A DNA stretch of 64,000 nucleotides from JASLEW01 sp035544875 (GCA_035544875.1 DASZZP010000003.1:49247-113246), one strand, 5' to 3'; shown: positions 24,654 through 34,358, counted from the first letter of the stretch. Translations and numbers: made by a program. Notes: a model not told the origin generated them from the letters alone.

Positions 24654-26785
24654 CCGTCTTGACCGCGCCAGCCGGGGATAGGGCGAGCGGCGCCGGCGTA
24701 CTGCTCGCGCTGTCGCTGGCCCTCGCGGCGGCCCCTCCCTGGTGCGCGACGGCGTTCGCCGCCGCGCTTGGCGAGCCGCCTTCGGCGCCAGCCGCCGGGC
24801 GCTACCAAGTCACGGTGCATGGCGACCAGCCGCTGTTCAGCCAGACCCCGGAGGTATTGATCGAGGGCACGACCGACGCGCCGGTGGGCGCGACGGTCGA
24901 GGTGACGCTGGTGCGCGACCTGCCGGGAGCGCCGGCCACGCCGCCAGGCGCCGCCGCCGGCGCGCTCGCCCCCCAGACCACGACGGTCCGGGAAGGCGGC
25001 CGCTTCAGCCTCGCCTGGCCGGCGCCGCTCGCCGCCGGGTCCTATGAGGTGAGGGTGATGGTCACGTTCTCGGCGGCGGGAGGGGGCGGCGGCGGGTCGG
25101 GAAGCGCCAGTCAGCCGCTGGTGATCCAGCTGCCGGGCCGCTTTCCGCGGCGGCCGCTGCTGGCGGTGCCGGAGGTGTACGCGCCACCGGCGGTGCCGGC
25201 GGCGGGCGACTTCCAGGAATTCACCGACCGCTGGCGGGTGGTGCTGCCGCCTTACGAGCTCAACGTCAAGGGGCGGCCTCTCGATCCTTACCATCAGAAC
25301 CGTTGGAAAGGCGATCTGCCCATCCACGGCCAGGACCTGTTCCTCGACCTGACGGCGGTCTCCGACACCCTGCTCGAAGCGCGCACTCTGCCCACCCCCT
25401 CGGGCGCCAGCGCCCGCCGGCCGGGTTCGATCCATTTCTTCGGCGACCGCGGGCAGCTGTTCGCTACCGAGACCCTCGCGGTCTCGGCCGACCTGTTCCG
25501 GGGAGACACCGCCTTCCGGCCGATCGACTGGCGGGTCAAGGCGAGCGTGGTCGGCAACGCCAACTACCTGCAAGTTGCCGAGAACGGCATCGTCAATCCC
25601 GACGTGCGCAACGGCACGCGGCGCACCAACGGTTGGATGACGCTCCAGGAGCTGTTCGGCGAGCGCAAGCTGGCCGATCTGTCGGCCAGCTACGATTTCG
25701 TGTCGCTGCGCGCCGGCATCCAGCCTTTCGCCAGCGATTTCCGCGGCTTCATCTTCACCGACACCAACCTGGGGGCGCGCCTGTTCGGCAACTACCAGGC
25801 CAACCGCGATCAGTTCAACCTGGCCTTCTTCGAACGCCTGGAGAAAGACACCAACAGCGGCCTCAATACGTTCAAGTGGCGCCGGCAGACGGTGGCGATC
25901 GCCAACTTCTACCGCCAGGACTTCCTGGTCCCCGGCTACACAGTCGAGCCCTCGCTGGTCTACTTCCACGACCAGGCGAGCTTCGAATTCGACAAGAACG
26001 GTTTTCTCGCCCGACCCGACCCCGTGGGCTCGGCCATGCCGCACGCCGTGCATGCGCTCTACGCCGGCTGGGCGGGGCTCGGCCACTTCGGGCGCTGGAA
26101 CGTCGACCACGCCTTCTACTTCGCGGCCGGCAGCGACAGCCTGAACCCGATCGCCGGCCCCGATCCGCGGGGCGGCAGCCGCGACCGCGTGGACGTGCGG
26201 GCGGGGATGGCCGCCCTCGAGGTGTCGATCGACCGCGACTGGTGGCGGCCCAAGCTGGCCATCTTCTATGCCTCGGGCGACGGCCATCCCACCGGCCGCA
26301 CGGCGCGCGGCTTCGACGCCATCTTCGATGAGCCCGCCTTTGCCGGTGGAGGCTTCAGCTTCTGGAACCGCATGGGCATCAAGCTCGCCGGCGCCGGCGT
26401 CGCCCTGGTCAACCGCGGCAGCTTGCTGCCCGATCTACGCAGCAGCAAGGAGGAGGGACAGCCGAATTTCGTCAATCCAGGGCTGCAGCTCGCCAGCGCC
26501 GCCGTCGACCTCGACCTCACGCCACAGCTGCGCGCCGTCGCAACGGCCAACTTCCTGCGCTTCGATCGGACGGAAGTGCTCGAGTTGTTGCTCTTTCAAT
26601 CGCCGATCCGCAAGACCATCGGCTGGGACTTGAGCCTCGGCATGCGCTACCGGCCGCTGCTCAACAACAACATCGCCTTGCTGGCCGGCGTGGCGGCGCT
26701 GCTGCCGGGGGCCGGTTTCAAGGACATCTACGAGGGGCATGGCGCGCTGTTCGCGCTGTTCACGGATCTGACGTTGACGTTCTGA
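24650..26785 (+). CDS. outer-membrane beta-barrel (porin-like) with N-terminal Ig-like domain
   Basis: 711 residues. Signal peptide 1-40, a beta-sandwich domain about 50-160 (RYQVTVHGDQPLFSQTPEV, ending before a poly-Gly stretch), then a long region of alternating aromatic/polar strands (FNLAFFERLEKD, VDHAFYFAAGSD) ending LFALFTDLTLTF. The terminal Phe is the usual outer-membrane insertion signal. The predicted barrel, encoded between cytochrome genes, could be the sheath of an electron conduit, as MtrB/PioB are, though I see no clear sequence match to those. The frame is open far upstream inside the previous gene; the ATG at 24650 is chosen for its signal peptide and ATGA overlap. Confidence 0.78.
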   Translation: MTVLTAPAGDRASGAGVLLALSLALAAAPPWCATAFAAALGEPPSAPAAGRYQVTVHGDQPLFSQTPEVLIEGTTDAPVGATVEVTLVRDLPGAPATPPGAAAGALAPQTTTVREGGRFSLAWPAPLAAGSYEVRVMVTFSAAGGGGGGSGSASQPLVIQLPGRFPRRPLLAVPEVYAPPAVPAAGDFQEFTDRWRVVLPPYELNVKGRPLDPYHQNRWKGDLPIHGQDLFLDLTAVSDTLLEARTLPTPSGASARRPGSIHFFGDRGQLFATETLAVSADLFRGDTAFRPIDWRVKASVVGNANYLQVAENGIVNPDVRNGTRRTNGWMTLQELFGERKLADLSASYDFVSLRAGIQPFASDFRGFIFTDTNLGARLFGNYQANRDQFNLAFFERLEKDTNSGLNTFKWRRQTVAIANFYRQDFLVPGYTVEPSLVYFHDQASFEFDKNGFLARPDPVGSAMPHAVHALYAGWAGLGHFGRWNVDHAFYFAAGSDSLNPIAGPDPRGGSRDRVDVRAGMAALEVSIDRDWWRPKLAIFYASGDGHPTGRTARGFDAIFDEPAFAGGGFSFWNRMGIKLAGAGVALVNRGSLLPDLRSSKEEGQPNFVNPGLQLASAAVDLDLTPQLRAVATANFLRFDRTEVLELLLFQSPIRKTIGWDLSLGMRYRPLLNNNIALLAGVAALLPGAGFKDIYEGHGALFALFTDLTLTF

Positions 26786-26894
26786 GCGCGGCCGCGGCCG
26801 GCGAGTGAGCTTCAGCCGCACTTGAACAGACGGGGCCGGAGAAGATGCCAACGAAGACCGACAGGGGGACCGGCGGCGAGATGGGAGGCCGGCG

Positions 26895-29800
26895 GTGAGT
26901 CGCCGGCTGCGCCTCGGCCTGGTCAGCGCCGCCGTCGCGGTCTCGCTGCTGGCGGTCGCCGCGCAAAGGAGCGCCTCCAGGGCGCAGCCCACGGCGCCTG
27001 GAGACGCGCCGTCCGCGGTGCCCGAGAGCGCAGCGCTCAGATCGCTTGCCGTCACCCTTGCGCGCCTGCACCAGTCGCGCGCCGCGGCCGAGGCGGGCAG
27101 CCGCGGGTGCCTCTCCTGCCATGCCGGGGTCGAGCCGATCCATGCCTCGCCCGCGGTGCAGATCAGCTGCATCCAGTGCCACGGCGGCGACGCCTCGGTG
27201 GTCCGGCCGCTGACCGGCGGCGCCAGCGCCGGCGGCGCCGCCCAGGACCAGGCGTTCGAGCAGGCGGCGGCGGCGGCGCACGTGCAGCCGCTCTTTCCCG
27301 CGCGCTGGGCCGGGCCCGACGGCAAGCCGAGCTCTGCCAACCCGGAGCGCAGCTATACGCTGTGGCTCGAGGAGTCGCCGGAGTTCGTGCGCTTCGTCAA
27401 CCCCGGCGACCTGCGGGTGGCGCAAGAGACCTGCGGCCCCTGTCATCAGGAAGAGGTCAACCGGGTGCTCAAGAGCCCGATGACCACCACCTCGATCTTC
27501 TGGGGGGCCGCCGCCTACGCCAACGGCATCGTCGGTCAAAAAGCCTCGTTCCTGGGCGAGAGTTACAGCCGCGGCGGCAAGGCGCAGTCGGTCAAGGGCG
27601 GACCGCTCTCTGCCGAGCAGCTGGCTCGCGGCGGCCTGCCGCTCATCTTCCCGCTGCCACGCTGGGAGATCACCCAGCCGGGCGAGTACTTCCGCGCCTT
27701 CGAGCCCGGCGGCCTGCTGCAGCCCTCTTCGTTCCCCGAAGTCGGCAATCCCAATCCGCTGGAGGAGGCAGGCCGGCCCGACTTCCGGCTGTCCAGCCGC
27801 GGCCCGGGCACCGGCCTGCGCATCAGCCCAGGTCTGATCAACTTGCACAAGACCCGGCTCAACGATCCGCACCTCTCGCTGCTCGGCACCAACGACCATC
27901 CGGGCGACTTCCGCTCGAGTGGCTGCACCGCCTGCCACGTGGTCTACGCCAATGACCGCGATCCAGCCCACTCCGGTCCCTACGCGCCGTTCGGCCATCA
28001 GGGCAAGAGCGCAACCGCCGACCTGACCATTCCGAAGAACGAGCCCGGTCATCCGATCCGGCACGTTTTCACCCGCGCCATCCCGACCAGCCAGTGCATG
28101 TCGTGCCACATGCACCAGCCGAACTCCTTCGTCAACACCTACCTCGGCTACACCATGTGGGACTACGAGACCGACGGCGAGGCGCTCTGGCCCACTACGC
28201 AGCGCTATCCGACACCAGCCGAGCGGCGCGCCAGCCTCGACCGCAACCCCGAGGCGGCGGCGGCGCGCGGCCTCTGGTCGGACCGCCCGACGCTCGAGCG
28301 GGTCTCCGAGCTCAACCCGCGCCTCAAGCACACGCAGTTCGCCGACTACCACGGCCACGGCTGGATCTTTCGCGCGGTCTACAAGCAGGATCGCAAGGGC
28401 AACCTCCTCGACGCCGACGACAAGGTGGTGGCCTTCGACGATCCGGAGCGGTTCAAGAAGGCGGTGCACTTGCGAGACCTCCACCTCGAGAAGGGGATGC
28501 ACTGCGTCGACTGCCATTTCTCGACCGACTCCCACGGCGACGGACTGCTGCATGGCGAATACGGCGGGGCGATCGAGATTGGCTGCGCCGACTGCCATGG
28601 CACGGTGCGGAGGCGCGCCACGCTGCTCACCTCCGGCCCGGCGGCCCCGCCCGGCGGCACCGATCTCACCCTGGGCGCGACCGCCTCGGGCCGGCGGCGC
28701 TTCGTGTGGCGCGGCGGCAGGCTCTTCCAGCGCTCGATGCTCGAGGACGGCCGGGAGTGGGAGGTGGTGCAGGTCAAGGACTCGATCACCCCGGGCGACC
28801 CGCACTACAGCGAGCGCTCGCGCCTGGCCAAGACCGTGCAGCGCGACGGCTCGACCTGGGGCTTCGTCCCCGGCGACGAGACGGCGCTCGCCCATGCCGA
28901 CTCGCGACTGACCTGCTATGGCTGCCACTCGTCCTGGATGACGTCGTGCTCGGGCTGTCACCTGCCTCAGGAGGCGAACCAGCAATCGGCGATGAACCAT
29001 TTCGAAGGGACGGTGACGCGCAACTACGCCTCCTACAATCCCCAGGTCATCCGCACCGACGCCTTCATGCTCGGCGTCAGCGGCACCGCCACCGGCAACA
29101 AGATCGCGCCCGTGCGCTCGTCCTCGGCGCTGGTGCTGTCGTCGCTCAATGCCAATCGGCAGCGCTTCTATGTTCAGCAGGCGCCGATCTCGGCGCCCGG
29201 CTTCAGCAGCCAGGCCTTCAACCCGCATGTGCCCCACACCGTGCGGGCGCGGGAGACCAAGACCTGCACCGACTGCCATCTCGCCGAGAGCGGCGACAAC
29301 AACGCCTGGATGGCGCAGCTGCTCACCCAGGGAACCAACTTCGTCAACTTCGTCGGCCGCTTCGCCTGGGTGGGCGAGGGCCGGAGCGGTCTCGAGGCGG
29401 TGGCGGTGAGCGAAGCCGACGAGCCGCAGGCAGTGATCGGCAGCTACCTGCACAAGCTCGCCTACCCGGATTTCTTCCGCGCTCTCCAACGCCGCGGACG
29501 CGAGCTCCCGGAGGCGCACCATCACGGCGCCGGGGGCGGCGGCGGCGAGGTCCTCTCGCTGCAGCTGCGCGGCGAGTACCTGTTCACCGCCAAGGGGCGG
29601 GGCGGGTTCGAGGTGTTCGACGTTGCCAGCGTCGACAACAAGGACGCCTCGGAGCGCATCGTCACCGCGCCGGTGTCGCCGCTCGGCCAGCGCACCTTCG
29701 TGCGCACCCGCTACGCGACGGCGGTGGCGCTGCCCACCACGATGCCGATCGCTCCCTGGCGCCGCGGCGATCCCGCCAACCAGGAGCAGCCGATGCACCC

Positions 29801-30719
29801 GATCTACCACTACGCCCTGGTGACCGACCGCGAGGAGGGGCTGATCCTGATCGACGTCGACACCCTGACCGACGCCGAGCCGCGCAACAACTTCTTGCGG
29901 CGCGCGCTGACCTGGAATCCGGACGGCGTTCTCGACGGAGCAGCCAATCTCACGGTCGCCGGCACCACCGTCTACATCGTCGCGCGGCGCGGACTGGTGG
30001 TCGCCGACCTGTCGGCGCCGCTGGCGCCCAAGGTGATCGCAACCCTGGCTGGATTCAACGAGCCGGCGGCGGTGGCGGTGCAGTTCCGGTACGCCTTCGT
30101 GGCCGACCGCGACGGCCTGGCGGTGGTCGACGTGACGCGGCCGGAGGCACCACGCCTGGTGGCGCGGGCGGCTGGCTTCGCGGCGCGCAGCGTCTACGTG
30201 GCGCGTACCTACGCCTACCTGGCCGCGGGTCCAAGAGGCGTCGCGATCGTCGACGTCGAGCGCCCGGAAAAACCGCTCGTCGATCAGCTCTTCGACGGCG
30301 GCGGCCGGCTGCGCGACGTGCGCGACGTCAAGGTCGGCTCGACCAACGCCAGCCTCTTCGCCTACGTTGCGGACGGGGACGGTGGTCTCGCCGTGTTGCA
30401 GCTGACCTCGCCCGAGGCGACGCCCGGCTTCCTCGGTTTCAGCCCGCGCCCCGCCCCGCAGCTGATCGCGCTGCGCCGCACCCGCGGACCCGCGCTCGCG
30501 TTGTCCAAAGGGTTGGACCGCGACCGGGCCGCCGACGAGAGCGGCAACCAGGTGAGCGTCTTCAACCGCCTCGGCGCGCGGCCGCTCAACCTCGCGGAGA
30601 TGCGGCGGATGTACCTGCGCGACGGCGCCGTCTACCAGGTCCGCGACGACCCGCCGGGACCGCCGCGCGAGCGGCCGCCGGCGGGCGGCGTGCCGCAAGG
30701 CGACAAGGTGCGGCGATGA
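26895..30719 (+). CDS. giant decahaem cytochrome c with LVIVD-type beta-propeller
   Basis: 1274 residues. Sec signal 1-30. Ten CxxCH haem sites: CLSCH (~72), CIQCH (~93), CGPCH (~179), CTACH (~344), CMSCH (~401), CVDCH (~537), CADCH (~565), CYGCH (~675), CSGCH (~685), CTDCH (~791). Residues about 850-1200 repeat the pattern YVADRDGLAVVDVTRPEAPR, an LVIVD-like propeller blade. Many additional His could be distal ligands. Probably periplasmic or surface exposed. GTG start at 26895, 109 bases after the barrel gene; the stop overlaps the next start as ATGA. Confidence 0.9.
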   Translation: MSRRLRLGLVSAAVAVSLLAVAAQRSASRAQPTAPGDAPSAVPESAALRSLAVTLARLHQSRAAAEAGSRGCLSCHAGVEPIHASPAVQISCIQCHGGDASVVRPLTGGASAGGAAQDQAFEQAAAAAHVQPLFPARWAGPDGKPSSANPERSYTLWLEESPEFVRFVNPGDLRVAQETCGPCHQEEVNRVLKSPMTTTSIFWGAAAYANGIVGQKASFLGESYSRGGKAQSVKGGPLSAEQLARGGLPLIFPLPRWEITQPGEYFRAFEPGGLLQPSSFPEVGNPNPLEEAGRPDFRLSSRGPGTGLRISPGLINLHKTRLNDPHLSLLGTNDHPGDFRSSGCTACHVVYANDRDPAHSGPYAPFGHQGKSATADLTIPKNEPGHPIRHVFTRAIPTSQCMSCHMHQPNSFVNTYLGYTMWDYETDGEALWPTTQRYPTPAERRASLDRNPEAAAARGLWSDRPTLERVSELNPRLKHTQFADYHGHGWIFRAVYKQDRKGNLLDADDKVVAFDDPERFKKAVHLRDLHLEKGMHCVDCHFSTDSHGDGLLHGEYGGAIEIGCADCHGTVRRRATLLTSGPAAPPGGTDLTLGATASGRRRFVWRGGRLFQRSMLEDGREWEVVQVKDSITPGDPHYSERSRLAKTVQRDGSTWGFVPGDETALAHADSRLTCYGCHSSWMTSCSGCHLPQEANQQSAMNHFEGTVTRNYASYNPQVIRTDAFMLGVSGTATGNKIAPVRSSSALVLSSLNANRQRFYVQQAPISAPGFSSQAFNPHVPHTVRARETKTCTDCHLAESGDNNAWMAQLLTQGTNFVNFVGRFAWVGEGRSGLEAVAVSEADEPQAVIGSYLHKLAYPDFFRALQRRGRELPEAHHHGAGGGGGEVLSLQLRGEYLFTAKGRGGFEVFDVASVDNKDASERIVTAPVSPLGQRTFVRTRYATAVALPTTMPIAPWRRGDPANQEQPMHPIYHYALVTDREEGLILIDVDTLTDAEPRNNFLRRALTWNPDGVLDGAANLTVAGTTVYIVARRGLVVADLSAPLAPKVIATLAGFNEPAAVAVQFRYAFVADRDGLAVVDVTRPEAPRLVARAAGFAARSVYVARTYAYLAAGPRGVAIVDVERPEKPLVDQLFDGGGRLRDVRDVKVGSTNASLFAYVADGDGGLAVLQLTSPEATPGFLGFSPRPAPQLIALRRTRGPALALSKGLDRDRAADESGNQVSVFNRLGARPLNLAEMRRMYLRDGAVYQVRDDPPGPPRERPPAGGVPQGDKVRR

Positions 30720-32173
30720 AGGCGATCTGGGCCGGCAATCCGCGGCGCTGGGCAGGGGCGGCTGGCATCGTCGCCGCGCTCGGGCTGGCGCTTCTGGCGT
30801 GGAGCGCCCGGGCGGCGGCCGGCGGCCCGCCCGCGGCGTCCCCGGCGCTTGCGGCACCCCCGGCAATCAGCGCGCCGGGCCCGACCCAGACGTCGCAGGC
30901 GCCGGCGGCGCCCGCGCCCGGCAGCGGGCTCTACCTCGGCCCAGCCAGCTGCGGCTCGAGCAGCTGTCACGGCAGCGTCAGGCCGCGCAACCTGCTCAAC
31001 GTGCGCCAGGACGAGTTCTACATCTGGGAGAAGAAGGACCTGCACGCGCAGTCGTTCAGCGTGCTCTACAACGATCGCTCGGCGGCGATCGCGCGCCGCC
31101 TCCGCCTGGGCGCCGCAGCGGGCAGCAAGATCTGCCTCGATTGCCACGCCCTGGAGGTGCCGGCGGCGCGGCGGCAGGGCGCTCTCGAGCTCGAGGACGG
31201 CATTTCCTGCGAGGCCTGCCACGGACCGGCCAGCGGCTGGCTCGAGGGGCACCGCTCCGAGGAGTGGACTCACCGGCAGTCGGTGACGGCAGGGATGCTC
31301 GACCTGCGCAACCTCGAGGTGCGCGCGGCGGTCTGCCTCGGCTGTCACCTGGGCGACGGCACGCGGACGGTCGGCCACGAGCTGATCGCTGCCGGGCATC
31401 CCGAGCTGTCGTTCGAGCTCGACAACTGGAGCGAGGCGATGCCCGCGCACTGGCTGCCGTTCGCGGAGCGGCGCAAGGATCCCGAGCAACCCGGCGACAC
31501 CCATGGCGTTCGCGCCTGGGCGGTCGGCCAGGTGGCCGGCTTCCGCGCGGCTCTCGGGCAGATCGCGCGCCGCGCCGGCGGCGCCGACGGCGGGTATCCC
31601 GAGCTCTCGGTGCTCGTCTGCGACGCCTGTCACCACGCGCTTTCCGAGCAGCGCTGGCAGCGGTCGAGCGCCGAGGGACCGCCCGGACTGCCACGCTGGA
31701 GCCCCTCGCACTTCGCGGTCGCGCGCCACCTGATCGCGGAGATGGCGCCCGAGCGGCGGCACGAGATCGATGCCGGGATCGAGGAGCTGGCGCGCCAGCT
31801 CGCGCGGCTCGCAACGCCTGCCGTCGAAGTGGCGGCGACCGCCGAGCGCCTGGGCCGCCTGCTCGACCCGCTGATCCCGGCGTTCACCACGGCGCGCTGG
31901 GACGACGGCCGGACGGGGCGTTTGCTGCTCGCGGTGGCGGAGAACGACGACGCGCTGGAGACCGCGGACTACCAGTCGGCGAAGCAGGCGGCGCTGGCCG
32001 TCCAGACCCTGGTCAGCCAGCTGGCGGCGAGCGACCGGCGGGTCCTCCGCGCCGGCCTGGGCGCGGCGGCCGAAAGCCTCGCCGCCGCGCTGCAGGACCC
32101 CTACAGCTTCGACCCCGGGCGCTTTGCGGCCGAGCTGGCCGCCCTGCGGCGGCGGCTGCAAGAGCTAAAGTGA
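30716..32173 (+). CDS. cytochrome c554-like multihaem cytochrome c
   Basis: 485 residues. Signal/anchor near 10-35, then an Ala/Pro linker. Five haem sites: CGSSSCH (C-x4-CH, ~80), CLDCH, CEACH, CLGCH and CDACH. The opening YLGPASCGSSSCHGSV and later ISCEACHGPASGWL fit the c554/multihaem family. C-terminal 150 residues are helical and haem-free. Start overlaps the decahaem stop by four bases; the next gene begins seven bases after its stop. Confidence 0.86.
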   Translation: MKAIWAGNPRRWAGAAGIVAALGLALLAWSARAAAGGPPAASPALAAPPAISAPGPTQTSQAPAAPAPGSGLYLGPASCGSSSCHGSVRPRNLLNVRQDEFYIWEKKDLHAQSFSVLYNDRSAAIARRLRLGAAAGSKICLDCHALEVPAARRQGALELEDGISCEACHGPASGWLEGHRSEEWTHRQSVTAGMLDLRNLEVRAAVCLGCHLGDGTRTVGHELIAAGHPELSFELDNWSEAMPAHWLPFAERRKDPEQPGDTHGVRAWAVGQVAGFRAALGQIARRAGGADGGYPELSVLVCDACHHALSEQRWQRSSAEGPPGLPRWSPSHFAVARHLIAEMAPERRHEIDAGIEELARQLARLATPAVEVAATAERLGRLLDPLIPAFTTARWDDGRTGRLLLAVAENDDALETADYQSAKQAALAVQTLVSQLAASDRRVLRAGLGAAAESLAAALQDPYSFDPGRFAAELAALRRRLQELK

Positions 32174-32180
32174 GGCCCGG

Positions 32181-34358
32181 GTGGCCAGACGCGTGACCGC
32201 GGCTCTTGCGGGACGGATGCCGGGCACCCGCCATCTCGTCCTCGCCCTGGGTCTCGGACTGGCTGCCTCGCTGCTGGGGCTCGGGGCGCACCTCGCAGGG
32301 GTGCTGCGGCCGGTCGAGCTGGTGGCGACCGACATGTTGATGCGGGCGCGCGGCCCGGCGGCGGCCGACCCGCGGGTGGTCATCTGCGACATCGATGCGG
32401 TGAGCGTTCACCGCTACGGGCGCTGGCCGTGGGCGCGAACCCGGATCGCCTCGCTGATCGACCGGCTCGCCGCGGGCGGGGCGCGGGTGATCGCCGTGGA
32501 CGTGCTGTTCGCGGAGCCGTCGCGCGCGGGTCCGGGATGCGACCTCACCGCCGAGGACCAGGCGCTGGCGGACGCGATGGCGCGCGCCGGCAACGTGGTG
32601 CTCGGTTTCTTCTTCCGCGCCCGCGCGCTGCCGGGGGAGCGCGCCGGAACGCTGCCGGAGAGCTTGGCCAAATCCCGGGTCGAGCAGGTGCTGGAGCCGC
32701 CGGGCGGCTTCTCCATCCCGCGGCGCCAGGCGGTCGAGCCCAACCTCGACCTCTTCGCCCGCGCCGCCGCCGCGCAGGGTTTCTTCAGCCACGAGCGGGA
32801 GAGCGGCGTGCTGCGCCACTACCAGATGCTGATCGACTACGGCGGCAGCTTCTTCCCGGCGCTGGCGCTGCGCGCCGTGCAGCGGTTCGAGGCCGCCGGC
32901 CCGCTGGCGCTTGGCCAGACCGCCGCCGGTCTGCCCGAGATCACGATCGCGGGGCGCCCGATCGAGACCGACGAGGCGGGAGCACTCTGGATCGACTACC
33001 GCGGACCGGCGCACACCTTCAAGACCGTCTCGGTGGCCGCCGTGCTGCAGGGGGGCCTGGCCCCAGGCGCGCTGCGCGACAAGCTGGTCTTCGTCGGCGC
33101 CTCCGAGCCGGGCATCGGCGACACCCAGGCGACGCCATTTGGCGGCGAGGTCGCGGGTGTCGAGATCCACGCCAACGTGGCCGACAACCTGCTCTCGGAG
33201 CACTGGATCCACGACTCCGGCCTGCAGGAGGGAGTGTCGCTCGCGGCGCTGCTCGCATTGGGGCCGCTGGTGGCGCTGCTGGTCGCCGCGGTGAGGGCCC
33301 ACCTGGTGGGCTCGCTGCTCGCCATCGCGCTGGTGTTGCTGTGGCCGTTCGGCTGCTGGCTCGCCTTCGCCACCGCCGGCTGGCACCTGCAGGTGGTCTC
33401 GCCCGTCGCTTCCGGCATCGTCGCGCTGATCGGGGCGCTGCGTTACCAGATCGGCCATGTCGAGCAGCGGGCCCGCCAGATCAAGAAGACCTTTCAGCGC
33501 TTCGTCTCGGAGTCGGTGGTCGAGGAGATGCTGCGCCACCCCGAGCGAGTCAAGCTCGGCGGCGAGCGGCGCCAGATGACGGTGCTGTTCTCCGACATCC
33601 GCGGCTTCACCTCGATCTCGGAGACCCTCGACAGCGAGGCGCTGGTTTCGCTGCTCAACGAGTTCTTCACGCCGATGACTCGCCTCGTGCTCGCGCACGG
33701 CGGCACCCTCGACAAGTACATGGGCGACGCGCTGATGGCGTTCTTCGGCGCCCCGGTCGCCCAGACCGACCACGCGCTGCGCGCCTGCGGCGCGGCGCTC
33801 GCCATGCGCGCCGAGCTCGGGCGCCTCAACGCCCACTGGCATGAGCGTGGCACGCTGCCGCCTGACAAGTCGCTGGGCATCGGGATCGGGATCAACAGCG
33901 GCGAGATGTCGGTGGGCAACATGGGATCGGAGGCGATCTTCGACTACACGGTGATCGGCGACAACGTCAACCTGGGCTCCCGGATCGAAGGCCTCAACAA
34001 GCTCTATGGCACGACGGTCATCGTCTCGGAGTACACGGCGCGGGAGGCGGGCGGCGCCTTCCTGCTGCGCGAGCTCGACCTCGTGCAAGTCAAGGGCAAA
34101 CAGGTCCCGGTCGCGATCTACGAGCTGCTGAGCGCCGAGCCGGCGATGCCGGCCGATCGGCAGAGGGCCGCCCTCTTCGCGCAGGGGGTGGCCGCCTATC
34201 GCGGGCGTGATTTCGGCGCCGCGGAGGCGATCTTCGGCGATCTGGCCGATCGTCTCGGCGACCGGCCGGCGGCAGCGCTGCGCGAGCGCTGCCGGGACTT
34301 CTTGCGCGCTCCGCCCCCGGCGGAGTGGCGCGGCGTCGAAGTGCTGACCGCGAAATGA
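32181..34358 (+). CDS. CHASE2-domain class III adenylate cyclase
   Basis: 725 residues: one N-terminal membrane helix, an extracytoplasmic CHASE2 sensor about 45-340 (DIDAVSVHRYGRWPWAR, then GGARVIAVDVLFAEP), three membrane helices about 350-425, and a C-terminal cyclase from about 460. Metal Asp residues are in FSDIRGFTS and MGDALMAFFG; the purine-specifying Lys is in DKYMGD; transition-state Asn and Arg in NVNLGSR. The second specificity residue appears to be Thr (YTVIGDNVN), as in class IIIb, bicarbonate-responsive adenylate cyclases. GTG start, no gap after the cytochromes. Product inferred as cAMP. Confidence 0.9.
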   Translation: MARRVTAALAGRMPGTRHLVLALGLGLAASLLGLGAHLAGVLRPVELVATDMLMRARGPAAADPRVVICDIDAVSVHRYGRWPWARTRIASLIDRLAAGGARVIAVDVLFAEPSRAGPGCDLTAEDQALADAMARAGNVVLGFFFRARALPGERAGTLPESLAKSRVEQVLEPPGGFSIPRRQAVEPNLDLFARAAAAQGFFSHERESGVLRHYQMLIDYGGSFFPALALRAVQRFEAAGPLALGQTAAGLPEITIAGRPIETDEAGALWIDYRGPAHTFKTVSVAAVLQGGLAPGALRDKLVFVGASEPGIGDTQATPFGGEVAGVEIHANVADNLLSEHWIHDSGLQEGVSLAALLALGPLVALLVAAVRAHLVGSLLAIALVLLWPFGCWLAFATAGWHLQVVSPVASGIVALIGALRYQIGHVEQRARQIKKTFQRFVSESVVEEMLRHPERVKLGGERRQMTVLFSDIRGFTSISETLDSEALVSLLNEFFTPMTRLVLAHGGTLDKYMGDALMAFFGAPVAQTDHALRACGAALAMRAELGRLNAHWHERGTLPPDKSLGIGIGINSGEMSVGNMGSEAIFDYTVIGDNVNLGSRIEGLNKLYGTTVIVSEYTAREAGGAFLLRELDLVQVKGKQVPVAIYELLSAEPAMPADRQRAALFAQGVAAYRGRDFGAAEAIFGDLADRLGDRPAAALRERCRDFLRAPPPAEWRGVEVLTAK

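Noticed and set aside
26760..30866. Open frame of 1368 codons on the minus strand
   Set aside because: Antisense to the decahaem cytochrome gene. High GC leaves the opposite strand open; the product is Arg/Gly/His/Val rich with no family resemblance, whereas the plus strand has ten haem motifs.
32171..32190. Similarity between bases after the c554-like stop and bases after the DUF1501 stop (63710-63728)
   Set aside because: About 18 bases match with one gap, but the word is GC-rich and overlaps a gene start at the first site. Judged chance.
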